This document shows positions 19,880 through 31,984 of a stretch of DNA of 64,000 nucleotides, in pieces; position 1 is the stretch's first letter, and each line of letters opens with the position of its first letter. The stretch spans positions 65,230,192 through 65,294,191 of the forward strand of contig OX031061.1 of the NCBI GenBank assembly GCA_943736015.1, in the 5' to 3' direction. This DNA is from Tridacna crocea. Its lineage: Eukaryota > Mollusca > Bivalvia > Cardiida > Cardiidae. Made by a program: the position numbers and the translations under genes. The notes beneath the pieces were generated by a model, which was given only the letters and a program-made list of their open reading frames with translations, searched no databases and was not told where the DNA came from.

Positions 19880-20585
19880 CTTTACTAAACAACAAAACGT
19901 TTTAGAATTGTCCAAATTTAAAACTTTTCAGAAAACAGAATAGATGTGAATCAAATGATAGAACTAGTGAACTTTGAACAGGTAAAAATCCTTCGGTGAA
20001 AGTGAGAAACCAGCCTTTTCTCCTTTTCTTACAGTGTTTTGAACAGCCTTTTTTTTCTTTTTTTACTTTTTAGATTATTTGAAATATAGAAATTTCTTGT
20101 AAAGTGTTATACTAAATCTTTATCAAAGCACTTAAAGTTCTGTATCCGCTATTTTACTCTCTGTTTTTAAAACCTGTTATTTTTTAAAAGAAATTTTTCG
20201 CAACCAGCATGCTCTCCTTTTGCACAGTGTTTTCAAAAGCCGTTTTCCTTGGAAAAATTTAGGATTTGTGGAAAAGAATGTCCCATGTCCGCTATTTTAC
20301 TTTTTTGATTAAACACATACAGTAAAGCTGTTTGTAATGTTTGCCAAGATAAATTAGCAGGAGTATTTAAACCGATATTTCTTAAAACTTGTCCAGATTT
20401 AAAATCTGTGCTGTAAACGAAGCGATAGAACTAGTTTTGAAAGGTTAGAAAACTTTGTTTGAAAAGAAGAAAATGCTGGTTACGAACAATTTCTCCTTTT
20501 CACGCAATTTTTCCAAAATCCTTTTCTTTAGGTCGTTGAAACATGCAATTTCGTTTTATAGTGTTAGGCCTAAGGAATAGAAATC
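19880..20585 (+). repeat. Three decayed relatives of MITE A
   Basis: About 19880-20060, 20165-20300 and 20380-20585. Each keeps CCAGATTTAAAA-like words, then CTCCTTTT and a GTGTTTT- or CAATTTTTCC-like arm. The hairpins are broken. They look older than the 229-bp copies. Confidence 0.5.
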
Positions 20586-20702
20586 AAAGCATTTAACTTT
20601 CATGTTTACTACTCCACTTTCTTTCTTTTTTTAAACCCTGTTTGTGAATTTTGCGAAAACTAACTTAGTATAAACAAGATTGTCTTCAAACGATAATTTA
20701 TG

Positions 20703-20867
20703 AAATAATGTACTTATGACCAAGATCCAACACATGCGTCTGCGAGGCGTGTCGACTCATGTCAGCCTGCACAGTCCTCGCATACTGACATGGGTCGAAA
20801 GTCTTTGCTACCTTTAACTTTCTGTGGACTCCGCATACTGATATAAGTCAATACATTTTACACAGTT
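20703..20867 (+). repeat. MITE D, decayed
   Basis: GACTCATGTCAGCCTGCAC and CATACTGACATGGGTCG make the hairpin. The right end, CTTTAACTTTCTGTGGACTCC, leads into MITE M. Confidence 0.5.
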
Positions 20868-21238
20868 TTAAGGTAGTATACCCATAACACTTCTAGTGCA
20901 GCATGGAATAAATTTCTTTTGGATAGTTGATAAATACGGATTTATACAGATGTAATACTGTTGCACATTTTTGATCGACCAGAAATTCCTTTGATGTCTC
21001 TCTTGAAATTATTTGTTGATACTTTTGTCAGTTTTCAGAAAAGAAAGGTAATTATTATCTCCATTTGTAATGAGAATATCATGGTTTTAGATTTATAAAT
21101 GATAATTCTAGGAAGGACAAAAAGGAAAAGGTGGCTCGATGAAAGTAGAACATAATACTCATTTTCAATAATAGCAAATTTTATAGGATAATGTTATTGT
21201 GGAAAAAGCTGTTTCCTATTACAAGTTCACTACCTTAA
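20868..21238 (+). repeat. MITE M, long form (371 bp)
   Basis: TTAA at both ends. Starts GGTAGTATACCCATAACACT and ends GTTCACTACC. The interior has GACCAGAAATTCCTTTGATG and ATTATCTCCATTTGTAATG, shared with 34918-35469. Confidence 0.85.
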
Positions 21239-21608
21239 GCCACTTTTCCACAGAGCATCATATTTAAGCGTTGACAACACATTAATACTCGGCTTTCTTG
21301 ACAGTGGTATACAGAGTACAGACGAAAAATAAAGTAAAAAAAAAATTGAAAAAACATGCGAAGTTGATATTTTGAATAAAAACAAACAAAGCGAATGTCC
21401 CCTTTCTAAGGTTTACAGACAAACAAACCAGCACACTATTTGTCCCATCAGTTTCGTCAATACTTTTTCCCCCCTCACTAATTTCGTGCCCATGCTTTTT
21501 CGTGAATAGGTTATTAAACAAGAAAAAACCTCACCACTCCTGAAGGTTTCTCAATAATTACTGGGAAGAAGTATTCCCACGCGAAATATGATTTAAAGAA
21601 CGATATAG
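21239..21608. other. No feature recognised
   Basis: The 79-codon minus frame at 21282-21521 is rich in F and K and unsupported. Confidence 0.3.
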
Positions 21609-21740
21609 TTAACCCTTAACACACTTATACAAACTTTTAATTACCGGTGCGGTCAGTGTAGATCAAGATCAGACTGCACAGAACGTGCACAAAACGTGCA
21701 GTCTGATCTTGGATCTACATTGTCCGAGGTTTTTTTTTTT
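21609..21740 (+). repeat. MITE B, hairpin part
   Basis: Starts TTAACCCTTAACACAC. The hairpin AGATCAAGATCAGACTGCA / TGCAGTCTGATCTTGGATCT has a loop CAGAACGTGCACAAAACG longer than in other copies. Confidence 0.7.
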
Positions 21741-22487
21741 AATCGGGTTTCTGTGAAAAAAGAAATGATACAAACATTGCAACAAAACGGGGACGATATT
21801 GATTAATGAAAATTCCTTTCCTTTATTTGACACCTTTAGGGAAGTAAGGGTTTTTTTTTTCCAGTTATTCTTTTTTTATTTCTATATTTTATTTTATGTC
21901 GGTATTTCTTTTCGTATCTTTTACGTCTTTGAAATAAATGTACGGATTTATTTATACTGCATACATAATCTTCTTTTCAGGGAATCTCTAAGATTTTATT
22001 ATCAAACTAAACAAATGTCTTATCATTCGATGATATATGGCCGCAACTTTCAAATCTTCAACCAAGCATAAAAAAGTGTAAGAAAACAAACCAAGAAACC
22101 AGTGGTATGTTCTAAATGGGATATGAACAGTTCAGCTTTGTAACTTTCGGGGCAAGCTTTGACGATCTATCTCGTACATATGTCAGTGAGTTTTACAGAT
22201 GCTTATTCAGCTTTGTAAAACAGACTGTTACAACATACGAGAGACTTTTGTTTTCACATTAATCATGTATACATGATAGAGATATGAAATAAAGGGCTTT
22301 TGGTGCAATTTTAGCCACGCAGTACTACAGGGGTGTAGTGTACCTAAATTCTGTACTTTGACTCAATTGTGGGTGTGAGTGAATGTGTGGGTGTTTTTTT
22401 GTTTTTTTTTCCTCATATTGATATACATGAATGTAGTTTAATCTCCCATGAGGAGGATAAATAAATAAATAAATAAATAAATAACCC
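21741..22487. other. Unassigned AT-rich stretch with (AAAT)n
   Basis: No repeat match until an (AAAT)n microsatellite at 22455-22484. The 90-codon frame at 21799-22071 is F/Y-rich low complexity. Confidence 0.35.
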
Positions 22488-22800
22488 CTCTGCCGAGCCT
22501 TGGTAGCTCAATCGGTAGCGTGTAGGACTTGAGAACAGGGGGTGGGTCATAGGTGCAATCCCCGGCACAGCCAGTTTCTTTCCAAGGATTGATGATAGTC
22601 ATTACGACAGGATTTATTCCTTTTTCCAGCGCTGACCATTGCCCCGACGATGGTTTTGTGGAGGAACAGCCTTGGAAAGAAAATGGTGCGGAGTACTGGC
22701 AAAAGAGACCCCAGGAAAGCATGGATAGGTGCGACTTGCCTCCGCGATATAACTGAAATAATGTTGAAAAAAAGGAGTTAAACAACATAAAGTCAATTAA
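22488..22800 (+). mobile_element. SINE L, full length
   Basis: Head CCGAGCCTTGGTAGCTCAA (A-box-like TAGCTCAATCGG) and GCAATCCCCGG. Body GGATTGATGATAGTCATTAC and GGAGTACTGGCAAAAGAGAC. Tail AGTTAAACAACATAAAGTC. Open frames of 116, 67 and 60 codons across it are shadows. Confidence 0.83.
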
Positions 22801-22944
22801 GAGAAATCCCTTATCTTCAGGGTCATGAAATCATGGGTTTTTAGTTACAGCTTTGGCCTTGAACCTTGTCGGTAATTGCTTCACGTTTTGTGTGAGGAAG
22901 AGATTATGTCTGTGCCTACATAACAGGAAATCAGGACTTCTATT

Positions 22945-23010
22945 AAGGTAGTGGATCCATAATAGAAAACAGCTATTTCCACGATGATATTTTCATACGA
23001 AATTTGCTAA
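22945..23010 (-). repeat. MITE M end, cut by repeat F
   Basis: TTAAGGTAGTGGATCC then GAAAACAGCTATTTCCACG matches the reversed right end of the long M at 20868. It stops at the start of F. Confidence 0.7.
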
Positions 23011-23773
23011 TTTTAGCTCACCAGAGCGGTGCTCTGGTTGAGCTATTACGATCGGTCATCGTCCGTCTTCCGTCCGCCCATCCATCTGTCCGTTCGTCCG
23101 TTAACAATTTCTTTAAAAATCTTCTACTCCAAAACCAGATGGCCAATTTTGATAAAACTTGGCAGGAATGTTCCTTGGATGAAGCTCTACAAAAAGTGTT
23201 AAAAGAATTTAAATCCATTAATAACTCTGGTCAACAAAATAGCTGATAATGGAAAAAATCTTTAAAAATCTTCTTGTGACAAACCATAAGGCCAAGAGCA
23301 TTCATATTTTGTTTGAAGCATCATTGGGTGATCCCTTACTAAAAGTGTTCAAATTATACCGCTTGGGGTCATATTTGGGCTTTGCCCGGGCGCAACCTAT
23401 TTTACAAAGAAACAAAGAAGGACATCTTTAAAAATCTTCTTCTGACAAACCATAGTGGCTAGAGCATTAATATTTGGTATGTAGCATTTACTGATGATCC
23501 TCCACCAAAATTGTTAAAATTATCCCTCTGCGGTCATTTTTGGGCTCTGCCCGGGCGTACCCTATATTAAAATCTTAAAAAATCTACTTGTGACAAACCA
23601 TAAGGGCTAGAGCATTCATATTTTGCATGTAGCATCATCTAGTAACCTTTTATAAAAATTGTTAAAATTATCCCCCTGGGGTCATATTTGGGCTTTGCAC
23701 GGGAGCACCCTATTTTAAAATCTTTAAAAATCTTTTTGTGACAAACCATAAGGCCGAGAGCATTCATTTTTTG

Positions 23774-25260
23774 TTAGCTCACCTGAGCACAACGTGCTCA
23801 AGGGGAGCTTTTAGGATCACCTGGGTGTCCGTCGTCCGTCGTGCGTCGTCCGTCGTGCGTCGTCAACAATTCTTTAAACATCAACTCCTCCTAAACCGCT
23901 GGGCCAATTTAGACCAAACTTGGCAGTAATGTTCCTTGGGAGGTCCTCTTAAAAAATTGTTCACAGAATTTGATTCCGTCAAAAACTCTGGTTGCCATGG
24001 CAACCAAATGGAATTTTTTAGCAAATTCTTTAAAAATGTTCTCCTCTGAAACTGCTGGTCGGATTTTGAAATTATTTCACAGATATGTTCCTTGGCTGAC
24101 CCTTTTCAAAAATTGTTCGTGAAATTTTGATCGGTCAAAAATTGTGGCTCTGGTGAATGCGGGCTACTTGCACTATACAGAAATCAAGGAATTCTTTAAA
24201 AATCTTCTCCTCTGAAACCGCTGATCGGATTTTGAAATAATTTCACAGATATGTTCCTTTGGTGACTCTTTTCAAAAATTGTTCGTGAAATTTTGATCCG
24301 TCAAAAAATGTGGCTCTGGTGAATGGGGGCTACTTGCACTATACAGAAATGAAGGAATTCTTAAAAAATCTTCTCTGAAACAGCTGGTCAGATTTTGAAA
24401 TAATTTCACAGATGTGTTCCTTGGGTGACCCTTTTCAAAAATTGTTCGCGAAATTTTGATTGGTCAAGAAACATGGCTCTGTTGAATGGGGGCTACTTGC
24501 ACTATAGGGAAATGAGGAAATTCTTAAAAAATGTTCTTCTCTGAAACCGCTGGTCAGATTTTGAAATAATTTCTCAGGGATGTTCCTTGGGTGACCCTTT
24601 TCAAAAAGTGTTTGCGAAATTTTGATTGGTCAAGAAACATGGCTCTGGTGAATGGGGGCTACTTGCACTATAGGGAAATGAAGAAATTTTTAAAAATTCT
24701 TCTTCTCTGAAACGGCTGGACAGATCTTGAAATGATCTTGAAATGATTTCACAGAGATGATCCTTGTGTGACCCTTTTCAAAAATTGTTCACAAAATTTG
24801 ATCCGTCAAGAAACATGGCTCTGGTGAATGGGGGCTACTTGCACTATATGGAAATGAAGAAATTCTTGAAAATTCTTCTTCTCTGAAACCCCTAGTCAGA
24901 TTTTAAAATAATTTGACAGAGATGTTCCTTGGTGATCCTTGCTCTTGTGAATGGGGGCTACTTGCACTATTTGGACATGATGAAATTCTTGAAAGTTCTC
25001 TTTCTCTGAAACCCCTGGTCAGATTTTAAAAGAAATTTTCCGAAATGTTCCTTGGGTGACCCTTTTCAAAACTTGTTCCTAAATTTTGATCCATCAAGAA
25101 ACATGGCTCTCGTGGATTGGGGATACTTGCTCTTATACAGAAATGAAGAATTCTTAAAAATTCTTCTTTTTGAAACTGATGGTCAGCTTTCGAAATTAAT
25201 TTTACACGTGACCTTTTGAAAATTGCTTAGCAAAATTATAAATTTGGTTCCAATGTTTCA
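23774..25260 (+). repeat. Repeat F copy with ~150-bp tandem units
   Basis: Starts TTAGCTCACCTGAGCACAA and a GTCCGTCGTGC run. From 24000, at least seven units each carry CTCTGAAACCGCTGGTC, TTTTGAAATAATTTCACAG, ATGTTCCTTGGGTGACC, GTCAAGAAACATGGCTC and GGGGGCTACTTGCACTAT. Later units decay towards 25250. Confidence 0.8.
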
Positions 25261-25794
25261 ATACCTCAAAAAAAAAAAAAAGGGCTATGGTCATCTAAAA
25301 AATTTTTTTTTTGACAAACCATAATGGCTGGAGCATTTATATTTGGTATGTAGCATTACCTAGTGACCTTTATAAGAATTGTTCCTCTGCCAAAATTGTT
25401 AAAATTATCCCTCTGTGGTCATATTTGGGCTCTGCCCGGTCGCACCCTATTTTACATAGAAACAAAGAAGGAAATCTTTTAAAATATACTTGTGACAAAC
25501 CATAAGGGCTAGAGCATTCATATTTTGCATGTAGCATCATCTAGTGACCCTTTATAAGAATTGTTAAATTTATCCCCTTGGGGTCATATTTGGGCTCTGC
25601 CCGGGCGCACACTTTTTTACATAGAATCATAGAAGGAAATCTTTTGAAATCTTTTAAAATCAATTCCATCTAAAACTCTGCTTGCCATGGCAACAAAATG
25701 GCTGAAAAAGGAAAAAGAAAAACTTTAAAAATCTTCTTGTGGCAAACCATAAGGCCGAGAGTGCAACATTTAGTGACCTACCTTCTAGGTCAAA

Positions 25795-25915
25795 GTCACA
25801 GTATGTTGTGGTTGTACTGATGTGAGAAACAACAGGGAGCCATAATAAGGTGCACCAGCCACAGCGATATAAATGAAATACTGTTGAAAGTGGTCTTAAA
25901 ACCCCATACAAACAA
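25795..25915 (+). mobile_element. SINE L tail fragment
   Basis: GGTGCACCAGCCACAGCGAT, ATGAAATACTGTTGAAAG and TAAAACCCCATACAAAC match the 3' end of SINE L. Confidence 0.6.
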
Positions 25916-26154
25916 ACAAAGTGAAATATAACACTATGTACAGATGGGATCTAACCAGTGTCTTCCATGTGTTGATTTCTTGGCTTCTAATTTGTTTATA
26001 TGGAACAAGGCCAGTTGTAGGGGATTTCGCTGTGTACAACAGAATCTTATCAGGATAACGATGAGATGGAATCGACTTCATGTGTCACGTTAAGTCTAGA
26101 AACCATAATTATCATGACCATTCATTAAAATACAATAAGGTAAAGAATACCATA

Positions 26155-26230
26155 TTAATTCATTGACAAACCACAGAATTTTAGACTGGTCAAAATTGAA
26201 AGATATTGAAGACGACAAATTTAATGTTAC
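26155..26230 (+). repeat. Half of a MITE A
   Basis: Starts TTAATTCATTGACAAACC, then TTTTAGACTGGTCAAAATTG. It stops where the next, reversed MITE A begins. The other half is not seen. Confidence 0.65.
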
Positions 26231-26464
26231 TTAACCCATTACCACAAAATGCCACATTTTGACGCACTAACGATATATAGCTCTGAAAAACATTGTGAGA
26301 AAAGGAGAAATTGCTTGTAACAAGCAATTTCTCCTTTTCTCACAATGTTTTCTACCCTATATGGCACTTACTAGTATTTTTCATTTTAAATGCACTTTAA
26401 AATGTCGTCTGCAATTGTTTCAATTTGGACCAGTCTAAAATTTTGTCGTCTGATAATGGGTTAA
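26231..26464 (-). repeat. MITE A, variant hairpin
   Basis: TTAA at both ends. The hairpin centre is GAGAAATTGCTTGTAACAAG and its complement, not the common AAAATGCTGG, yet it is still perfectly paired. Confidence 0.9.
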
Positions 26465-26689
26465 TCCACAAGTGAAAAAGGAAACAACACTGTGAAGAGA
26501 AAAATTGATGATAAGCAGCAGTTTTTAGCTCAACTGGCCAAAGACAAAGAAGAAAATCTGTAAACACCTTCTTGTGACAAACCCCAAATAGCCTGCCCTT
26601 GATAAACCATATAAGCTACAAATATACTCAGGTGAGCGATATAGGACCATCATGGTCCTCTTATTAAAAATAAATATTATTGTACTACT

Positions 26690-26945
26690 TTAACCGAGCC
26701 ACTCAGAAGGTATGTTATTTTCAAATTTAGAAAATTCTGGAGACTGAGACAAAGAACGTTCTGAAGAACAGATGGTGAGCACGGGCCCAGGATCTGTATC
26801 CAACCATTCTTGAGAATATTCTTAGTTTTATTCTCCAAGATTTTTCTAAATTTGTAAGTGACACAACTTCTGATTGGCTAAACCATGCGGTTTAGCCAGT
26901 CAGAAATTGTGTTACTTTCAAATATACGAGCTCTGTTCTTTTAAT
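26690..26945 (-). repeat. MITE K, rearranged
   Basis: Two parts: GAGACAAAGAACGTTCTG-AAG with AGCACGGGCCC, then CATTCTTGAGAATATTC, GATTGGCTAAACCATGCG and CAGTCAGAAATTGTG. The order differs from the intact copy at 61238. Confidence 0.55.
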
Positions 26946-27185
26946 CCTGTACCATATGGCCCAGAGCTTATAGATCTAATATCATGCTGTTGAAAACATC
27001 ACGGTAAAAGAAGAACACTTTATTAAATAATCCCAAGGAAGAGTTTTTTGTCAAAAATATATTGTATAAAAAAGTGGAAATGCTGGTATCCCGCATTTAT
27101 TCCTTTTCCCAAGAGAGGAAAGAAAAACCGACTGAGTTTTGACTCGTTCCTTTCACCCTCTAAATGAACATTCCCATCTTTTGAG

Positions 27186-27290
27186 TTAACCTTTTACCGC
27201 ACAATGCCAACCTTTAACGACTCTAGAAATGGAGTCTTTAGAAAACATGGGAAAAGGAGATAATGCTGTAATCGTTTAAGGTCGTATTAC
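27186..27290 (-). repeat. MITE A, left part only
   Basis: Starts TTAACCTTTTACCGCACAA, then GAAAACATGGGAAAAGGAG, and ends soon after the left hairpin arm. Confidence 0.6.
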
Positions 27291-27775
27291 CAATGTTTCA
27301 TGGCCGTCAGTTCCCAGTGACGTCAGTTTTCATTGAATTGAGGAACTCAGAAGGGAAATTCTACTTCGTCAGCGTACTCAATTTTTTAAACAAACAAAAA
27401 ACAGGTAAAATTCGTTTAACAAACGTTGGAATGGTAAGACTTTGCAGTTTAACGAATTCTGTGTTCGGTCAGGTGGCAGGGAACTTAGAAACTTGTTCAC
27501 TGGCGTGGTGATTCATGTCACCCCGAGCCTCCTGACCATACAAATAATGATGTCAAAAAACATGTTCATACAAGAAGAGAACGTCATTAATTATTACTGA
27601 AATGGCGCCGAAGTCAAATTGAAATATGTATTAGAGTGGCAAATGTAGTGAAAACTTAATGAAGTTATCACACAAAAAAATCGTACATAATTATAGTTTC
27701 ATATAAATGTACGTATATTTTCTACTCTTAATTTGAAAATCAGACTTATTACAAATGTACAAAAGTGTTATCTTA
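27291..27775. other. No feature recognised
   Basis: The 72-codon frame at 27293-27511 is unsupported. Confidence 0.3.
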
Positions 27776-28150
27776 CTTTGGGGACATCCTGCGTTGTCTG
27801 CACATGTCATATTCTTCGAAGATTCGTCCTGTCTGATATGACACATCACTCTCGCCAAAATTGGGGGATTATAGTAATACGCGCTATAAACTAGCAATGG
27901 AGAAAATGACTTTTATCAATACGTTTGAGTAGAAATCTGGCCTGTTTTAGCTCCAGATTTCTCTTAACTGCTGATCATAGCTGAATGAATGGCACCTGGT
28001 AGAGTTTTATTGAGTAAACGTTATTTTATTTTGAAATTCAGAGTAACACATGTCGCATAGAAAAGTAGTCCGGTTCTGTAGCCGGAATGCCCAAATTAGA
28101 AATTACTGTATTTGTAGAATGCCATCTAGCGGGAGATAGTGGGACATCCT
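27776..28150 (+). repeat. Repeat E
   Basis: Runs from TTGTCTGCACATGTCATATT and TTCGAAGATTCGTCCTG through GCTGATCATAGCTGAATG to AGAATGCCATCTAGCGGGAG. Confidence 0.75.
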
Positions 28151-28544
28151 GTACGAACATTTATTGGTCAAATGCCTCTGACCTTGGGGGTTTCAATTTT
28201 CGTCCCCTCTAAAATTCGTGACTGCAGTTTTATATTACACTACAAAGTGCGGATTTTGAATTGAAATGACTTTGGTTTCTCTAAATCGTAAAATCAATGA
28301 AGAGCAGGAATAAGGTGTGACGATTATGTATTGTGTGTATTTTTACCACTTTGTAGTAATATCTCGTACATTTTAGGGAAGAAACGACACGGGTAAAAAT
28401 CGATTTTACAACCGTAAAGTATTTGTTTTTTATTCTTTGGGAATGGTTTGGTAAATAATACCACCCTAGGGACGCGAAGAATTCTGATAAAAAGCCATTA
28501 CATGGTTTAGAATTTTACTCTGTATACATACAAGGCGACAACAG
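28151..28544. other. No feature recognised
   Basis: AT-rich spacer. No match inside the window. Confidence 0.3.
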
Positions 28545-28745
28545 TTTTTAAAACTCGTCCATCTTGAACGCGTTTGAAAAAGACTAAGACACGTAAATCA
28601 CTCGATAGGATTTGTTTTTGAAAAGGGTTGAAAATATCACGGAAAAAGGAGAAAATGCTGGTAACTAGCATTTTCTCCTTTTACCGTGATGTTTTCAACA
28701 CTCTTGTGCAATATGGTAATAAAACTCAAGAGAATTCTGGGAAAT
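28545..28745 (-). repeat. MITE A, variant outer arms
   Basis: The hairpin outer arm is ATCACGGAAAAAGGAG paired with CTCCTTTTACCGTGAT, unlike the usual ATTGTGGG/CCCACAAT. The ends are poorly kept. Confidence 0.65.
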
Positions 28746-28859
28746 GGTTAATACTTTGTTCAAGTACCATTAAGATGAAAATTTTAAAACATCGTTTAAG
28801 AACTTAAATATTAGGACTTTTTTGGCAAAGATACGTAATAAAATATCCAACATATTAAA

Positions 28860-28955
28860 TAAAAGATCAGGCTTCATTTTTTGCGCTTTCTAATCTTGAT
28901 CTTCGCTGTCATCCTCGGTACCTTAAGTCGCTTCACCGTGCAAAGAGTTAATTTT
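28860..28955 (+). repeat. MITE B scrap
   Basis: AAAGATCAGGCTTCA, TAATCTTGATCTTCGCTG and GCAAAGAGTTAA. Confidence 0.45.
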
Positions 28956-29216
28956 TTTCGTTGTCACCAAAATGAGTGAAACATTATTATGTTACGAAAG
29001 TTTTTTTTCCCCTCCTTGATTAATGGGGAGAAAAATGTATTAGATTCTTGGAAAGAAAAAAAAAACATGATAGCAATTTTGACTCCTGTGTACTGAGTAA
29101 ATTAGACCGTTTTACTTTCTCATCGTGATAAATAAATTTGAGCCATGCCCTGGCAAAAGGGGGCTTAATGCTCTTTTCTAAGCAAACCATCATATCATGG
29201 ATCCGTAATTGTCACA

Positions 29217-29983
29217 TTTTTAGCTCACCTGAGCACAACTTGCTCAAGGGGAACTTTTAGGATCACGCCGTGTCCGTCTAACGTCTTTAAACATCTTCTC
29301 CTCCTAAACCGATGGGCCGATTTGGACCAAACTTGGCTGGAATGTTCCTTGGGTGGTTCTCTTTAAAAAAAAATGTTCACGAAATTTGATTCCATCAAAA
29401 ACTCTGGTTGCCATGGCTTCTAAGTATAATTTTCTAATTTTTTTTTTTTTTTTAAATAATCTCATCTGAAACCGTAGGTCAAATTTTGATATAATTTCAT
29501 AGAAATGTTCCTTGGGTGACCCTTTTCAAACGCTGTTCGCAAAATTTTGATCCATCGAGAAACATGGTTCTGGTTACTAGGGGCTACTTGCACTATACGG
29601 ATATGAACAAATTCTTAAAAACTCTTCTCTGAAACGGCTGGTCAAATTTTAGAATTATGTAACAGAGATATTCTTTTGGTGGCCTTTTCAAAAAATGTTC
29701 GTGAAATTTTGATGTCAAGAAACATGGCTCTGGTGGTGGGGACTATTTGCACTATAGGAACATGAGGAATTTCTGAATTCTTCTTCTCTGGAACGGCTCG
29801 TCAGATTTGGAAATAATTTCACAGATATGTACCTAGCGTGACCTTTGTACAGGTGACCTTTTTCAAAATTGCTTGGAAAAAATAATTATTATGTTTCCAA
29901 AGTTTCGATACCTTAAAGAAAATGGCTATGGTCCTCTCAGAAATTCAAGTGAGCGTCCCAGGGCCATCTTGGCCCTCTTGTTT
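29217..29983 (+). repeat. Repeat F, compact near-complete copy
   Basis: Opens TTTTAGCTCACCTGAGCAC and closes AAGTGAGCGTCCCAGGGCC-ATCTTGGCCCTCTTG. It holds about three ~150-bp units. This is the best single copy for defining the ends. Confidence 0.8.
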
Positions 29984-29989
29984 AATAAC

Positions 29990-30145
29990 AGATTTAATGA
30001 TGAAGTAGATTGTTCGTTTGACATACAGAAAATTGACCAATAGCGAAAAGTTTCGGTCAAGGTCAGCCTGCGCAGACTGTGCAGACTGACCTGGGTCGAT
30101 ACTTTTCGCTAATGCTTTAAGCCCCCTTTTTCAGAGACCATGACT
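29990..30145 (+). repeat. MITE D
   Basis: AAAATTGACCAATAGCG, then the hairpin GGTCAGCCTGCGCAGACTG / CAGACTGACCTGGG, then GCTTTAAGCCCCCTTTTTC. Confidence 0.7.
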
Positions 30146-30389
30146 TATATATTATATTTTGTTTCTTCCTTCAACATTGGTGAGGGTATTTTTTCATTAG
30201 ACAAATTACGAGCAGAATTTTCAACCGTGGATCAGAAAAAAAGGGAGATTGGGTCACACATTCTCATTTCCCAATTGTAGTGTTATATTACTGTGATAAA
30301 CTATTCTCTTTTAGGGTCATTGAAGCTGTGCGACATGAGGCTCCGATTGAGAAAAAAATCTAGATGAAAGTTGATAGTTGATAGCTATG
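30146..30389. other. No feature recognised
   Basis: Spacer between D and I. Confidence 0.3.
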
Positions 30390-30770
30390 ATCACATAACC
30401 TCCCTTGTTTTCAGTGTAATATACCCACTACGAATTTTCTTATCTCATACACGTTTACTATCACTATTGTATGACGTCATTTTTTATACGTATTTCATAC
30501 AAGTGAATGGGTCTTGTGGATAATACCGCGGATGCATCTATGAATGTTTTTGCATCATCTGATCTAAATTATGTGAAATATCGTTATGTGTAAAAAAAAT
30601 TTGACGTTCGTTGGCGTTTGAGGTAAAAATTTATTAAACTTGTCAAGGGAAATGTTATTAAGCTCGCCAAAGGCTCGCTTAATAACATTTCCCTAGACTC
30701 GTTTAATGAAATCTTATCTCAAAAGCCCACTCATGTCAGATCCTATATTTCTCTCCTCAATTTATTGAAA
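30390..30770 (-). repeat. Repeat I
   Basis: Reversed relative to 6256: TAATATACCCACTACGAATT, CCGCGGATGCATCTATG, and the foldback AAACTTGTCAAGGGAAATG / CATTTCCCTAGACTCGTTT. Confidence 0.75.
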
Positions 30771-31187
30771 ATATCATATGATGTTATTGAGTGAAAATAT
30801 CATTTTTTTATATTCTGACTCATCAATTGAAGGCGAAAATAGTCGTTCCCGCGCGCTACTTACCTAGGTAAAATGCATGTGCCTCACAAATTTTATAAGA
30901 ACACAAAAAATTTAGATAGACATTTCACGGCATTCTGCAATGTTAAAACTGTTAAGAATTTTTGAATAACTGTAATTTCTAAATAATCTTACAACAACAA
31001 AAATGATGCCATGTTGACCAGAAGCTTCAGGGAAGATTTGCTTTAAGTAGGTCGTTATAGCAAAAACAAAGTAATTATCATCGATTTCTCTCCGATCGTA
31101 ATTTTTTCTATCCCGGAAGGAAGTGCTATTAGGATGTCGTAATTTGTTACCGGGGACAAAGTTTATAAGTCAAGTCAGCAAGTGATT
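30771..31187. other. Unassigned, shares a word block with 19580-19660
   Basis: GATGCCATGTTGACCAGAAG and CTTCAGGG recur from 19590. The rest is unrecognised. Confidence 0.35.
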
Positions 31188-31984
31188 AAAGATTACGACC
31201 CCTATCTCATCGGTAGATGTCGTGTAACACCGACGTTTTCGTAAAGACTAATCGGCCAATCTCGGCAGCTTCCGTCTTTTAATATTAGGGTAAAGCATTA
31301 TCTTCCGCTAGATTGCAGTCTAATTTAGGCATACTGGGTACAGAACCTTCGCGACAACCGCCACTTTGAATTTCGAACTGAAATAAATGTTTACTCAATA
31401 AATCTGTACCTAGTGCGATTCATTCAGATATGATCAGCAGTTTAGAGAAATCTGGAGCTAAAACAGGCCTGATTTCTCCTCGAACGTATTTGTAAAAGCC
31501 ATTTTCTCCATTGCTGCTTTATATAGCGCGTATTACTACAATCCCAGCCCCCCCTCCCACCCCCCCCCCCAAAAAAAAAAAAAAAATTGGGGGAGTGATG
31601 CGTCATAGCAGACAGGTCAAATCTTCGAAGAATATGACATGCGCAGACAAGAGAGGGTTAGGGACCGTATAGACTCACTACCTCATCGGTAAATGTCGAC
31701 TAACATCGACGTTTTCATAAAGTCTAATCGGCCTATCTCGGCAGTTTCCGTCTTTTTTGATATGACAGGAAGGGGCGGTAGACTCACTAACTCATCGGTT
31801 AATATCGTGAGACATCGACGTTGTAAAGGCTAATCGGCCAATCAGGGCAGCTTCCGTCTTTCAATATGAGAGTAAAAGGGACCGTAGAGCCACTAACTCA
31901 TCGTTTAAAATCGTGTAGCCGAGACGTTTTCGTAAAGGCTACCTATTCGGCCAACCTCGGCAGCTTTCGTCTTTTATTATGAGA
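31188..31984 (+). repeat. Tandem array of ~105-bp units, split by repeat E
   Basis: About four units, each with TCACTAACTCATCGGT-like, CATCGACGTTTTCGTAAAG, CTAATCGGCCAATCTCGGC and GCTTCCGTCTTTTAATATG words. Repeat E lies at 31297-31650 between units one and two. A matching array runs in reverse at 34415-34730. Confidence 0.8.
31297..31650 (-). repeat. Repeat E inside the tandem array
   Basis: Reversed E: CTTCCGCTAGATTGCAG, TTAGGCATACTGGGTACAG, GATCAGCAGTTTAGAGAAA, TCTTCGAAGAATATGACATG. Confidence 0.75.

Larger units (their letters stand above)
23011..26664 (+). repeat. Composite repeat F array
   Basis: Starts TTTTAGCTCACCAGAGCGG and ends GGTGAGCGATATAGGACC-ATCATGGTCC. 23250-23770 and 25300-25650 hold ~150-bp units with TGACAAACCATAAGG, GAGCATTCATATT and GGTCATATTTGGGC. 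A second F copy is embedded at 23774. Single-unit open frames are not conserved between units, so this is not coding. Confidence 0.75.

Noticed and set aside
22438-22788. 116-codon minus frame
   Set aside because: It is antisense to SINE L and the (AAAT)n microsatellite.
26231-26464. Hairpins of MITE A as rho-independent terminators or microRNA precursors
   Set aside because: They are repeat-borne, recur many times, have tiny loops and belong to a transposable element.
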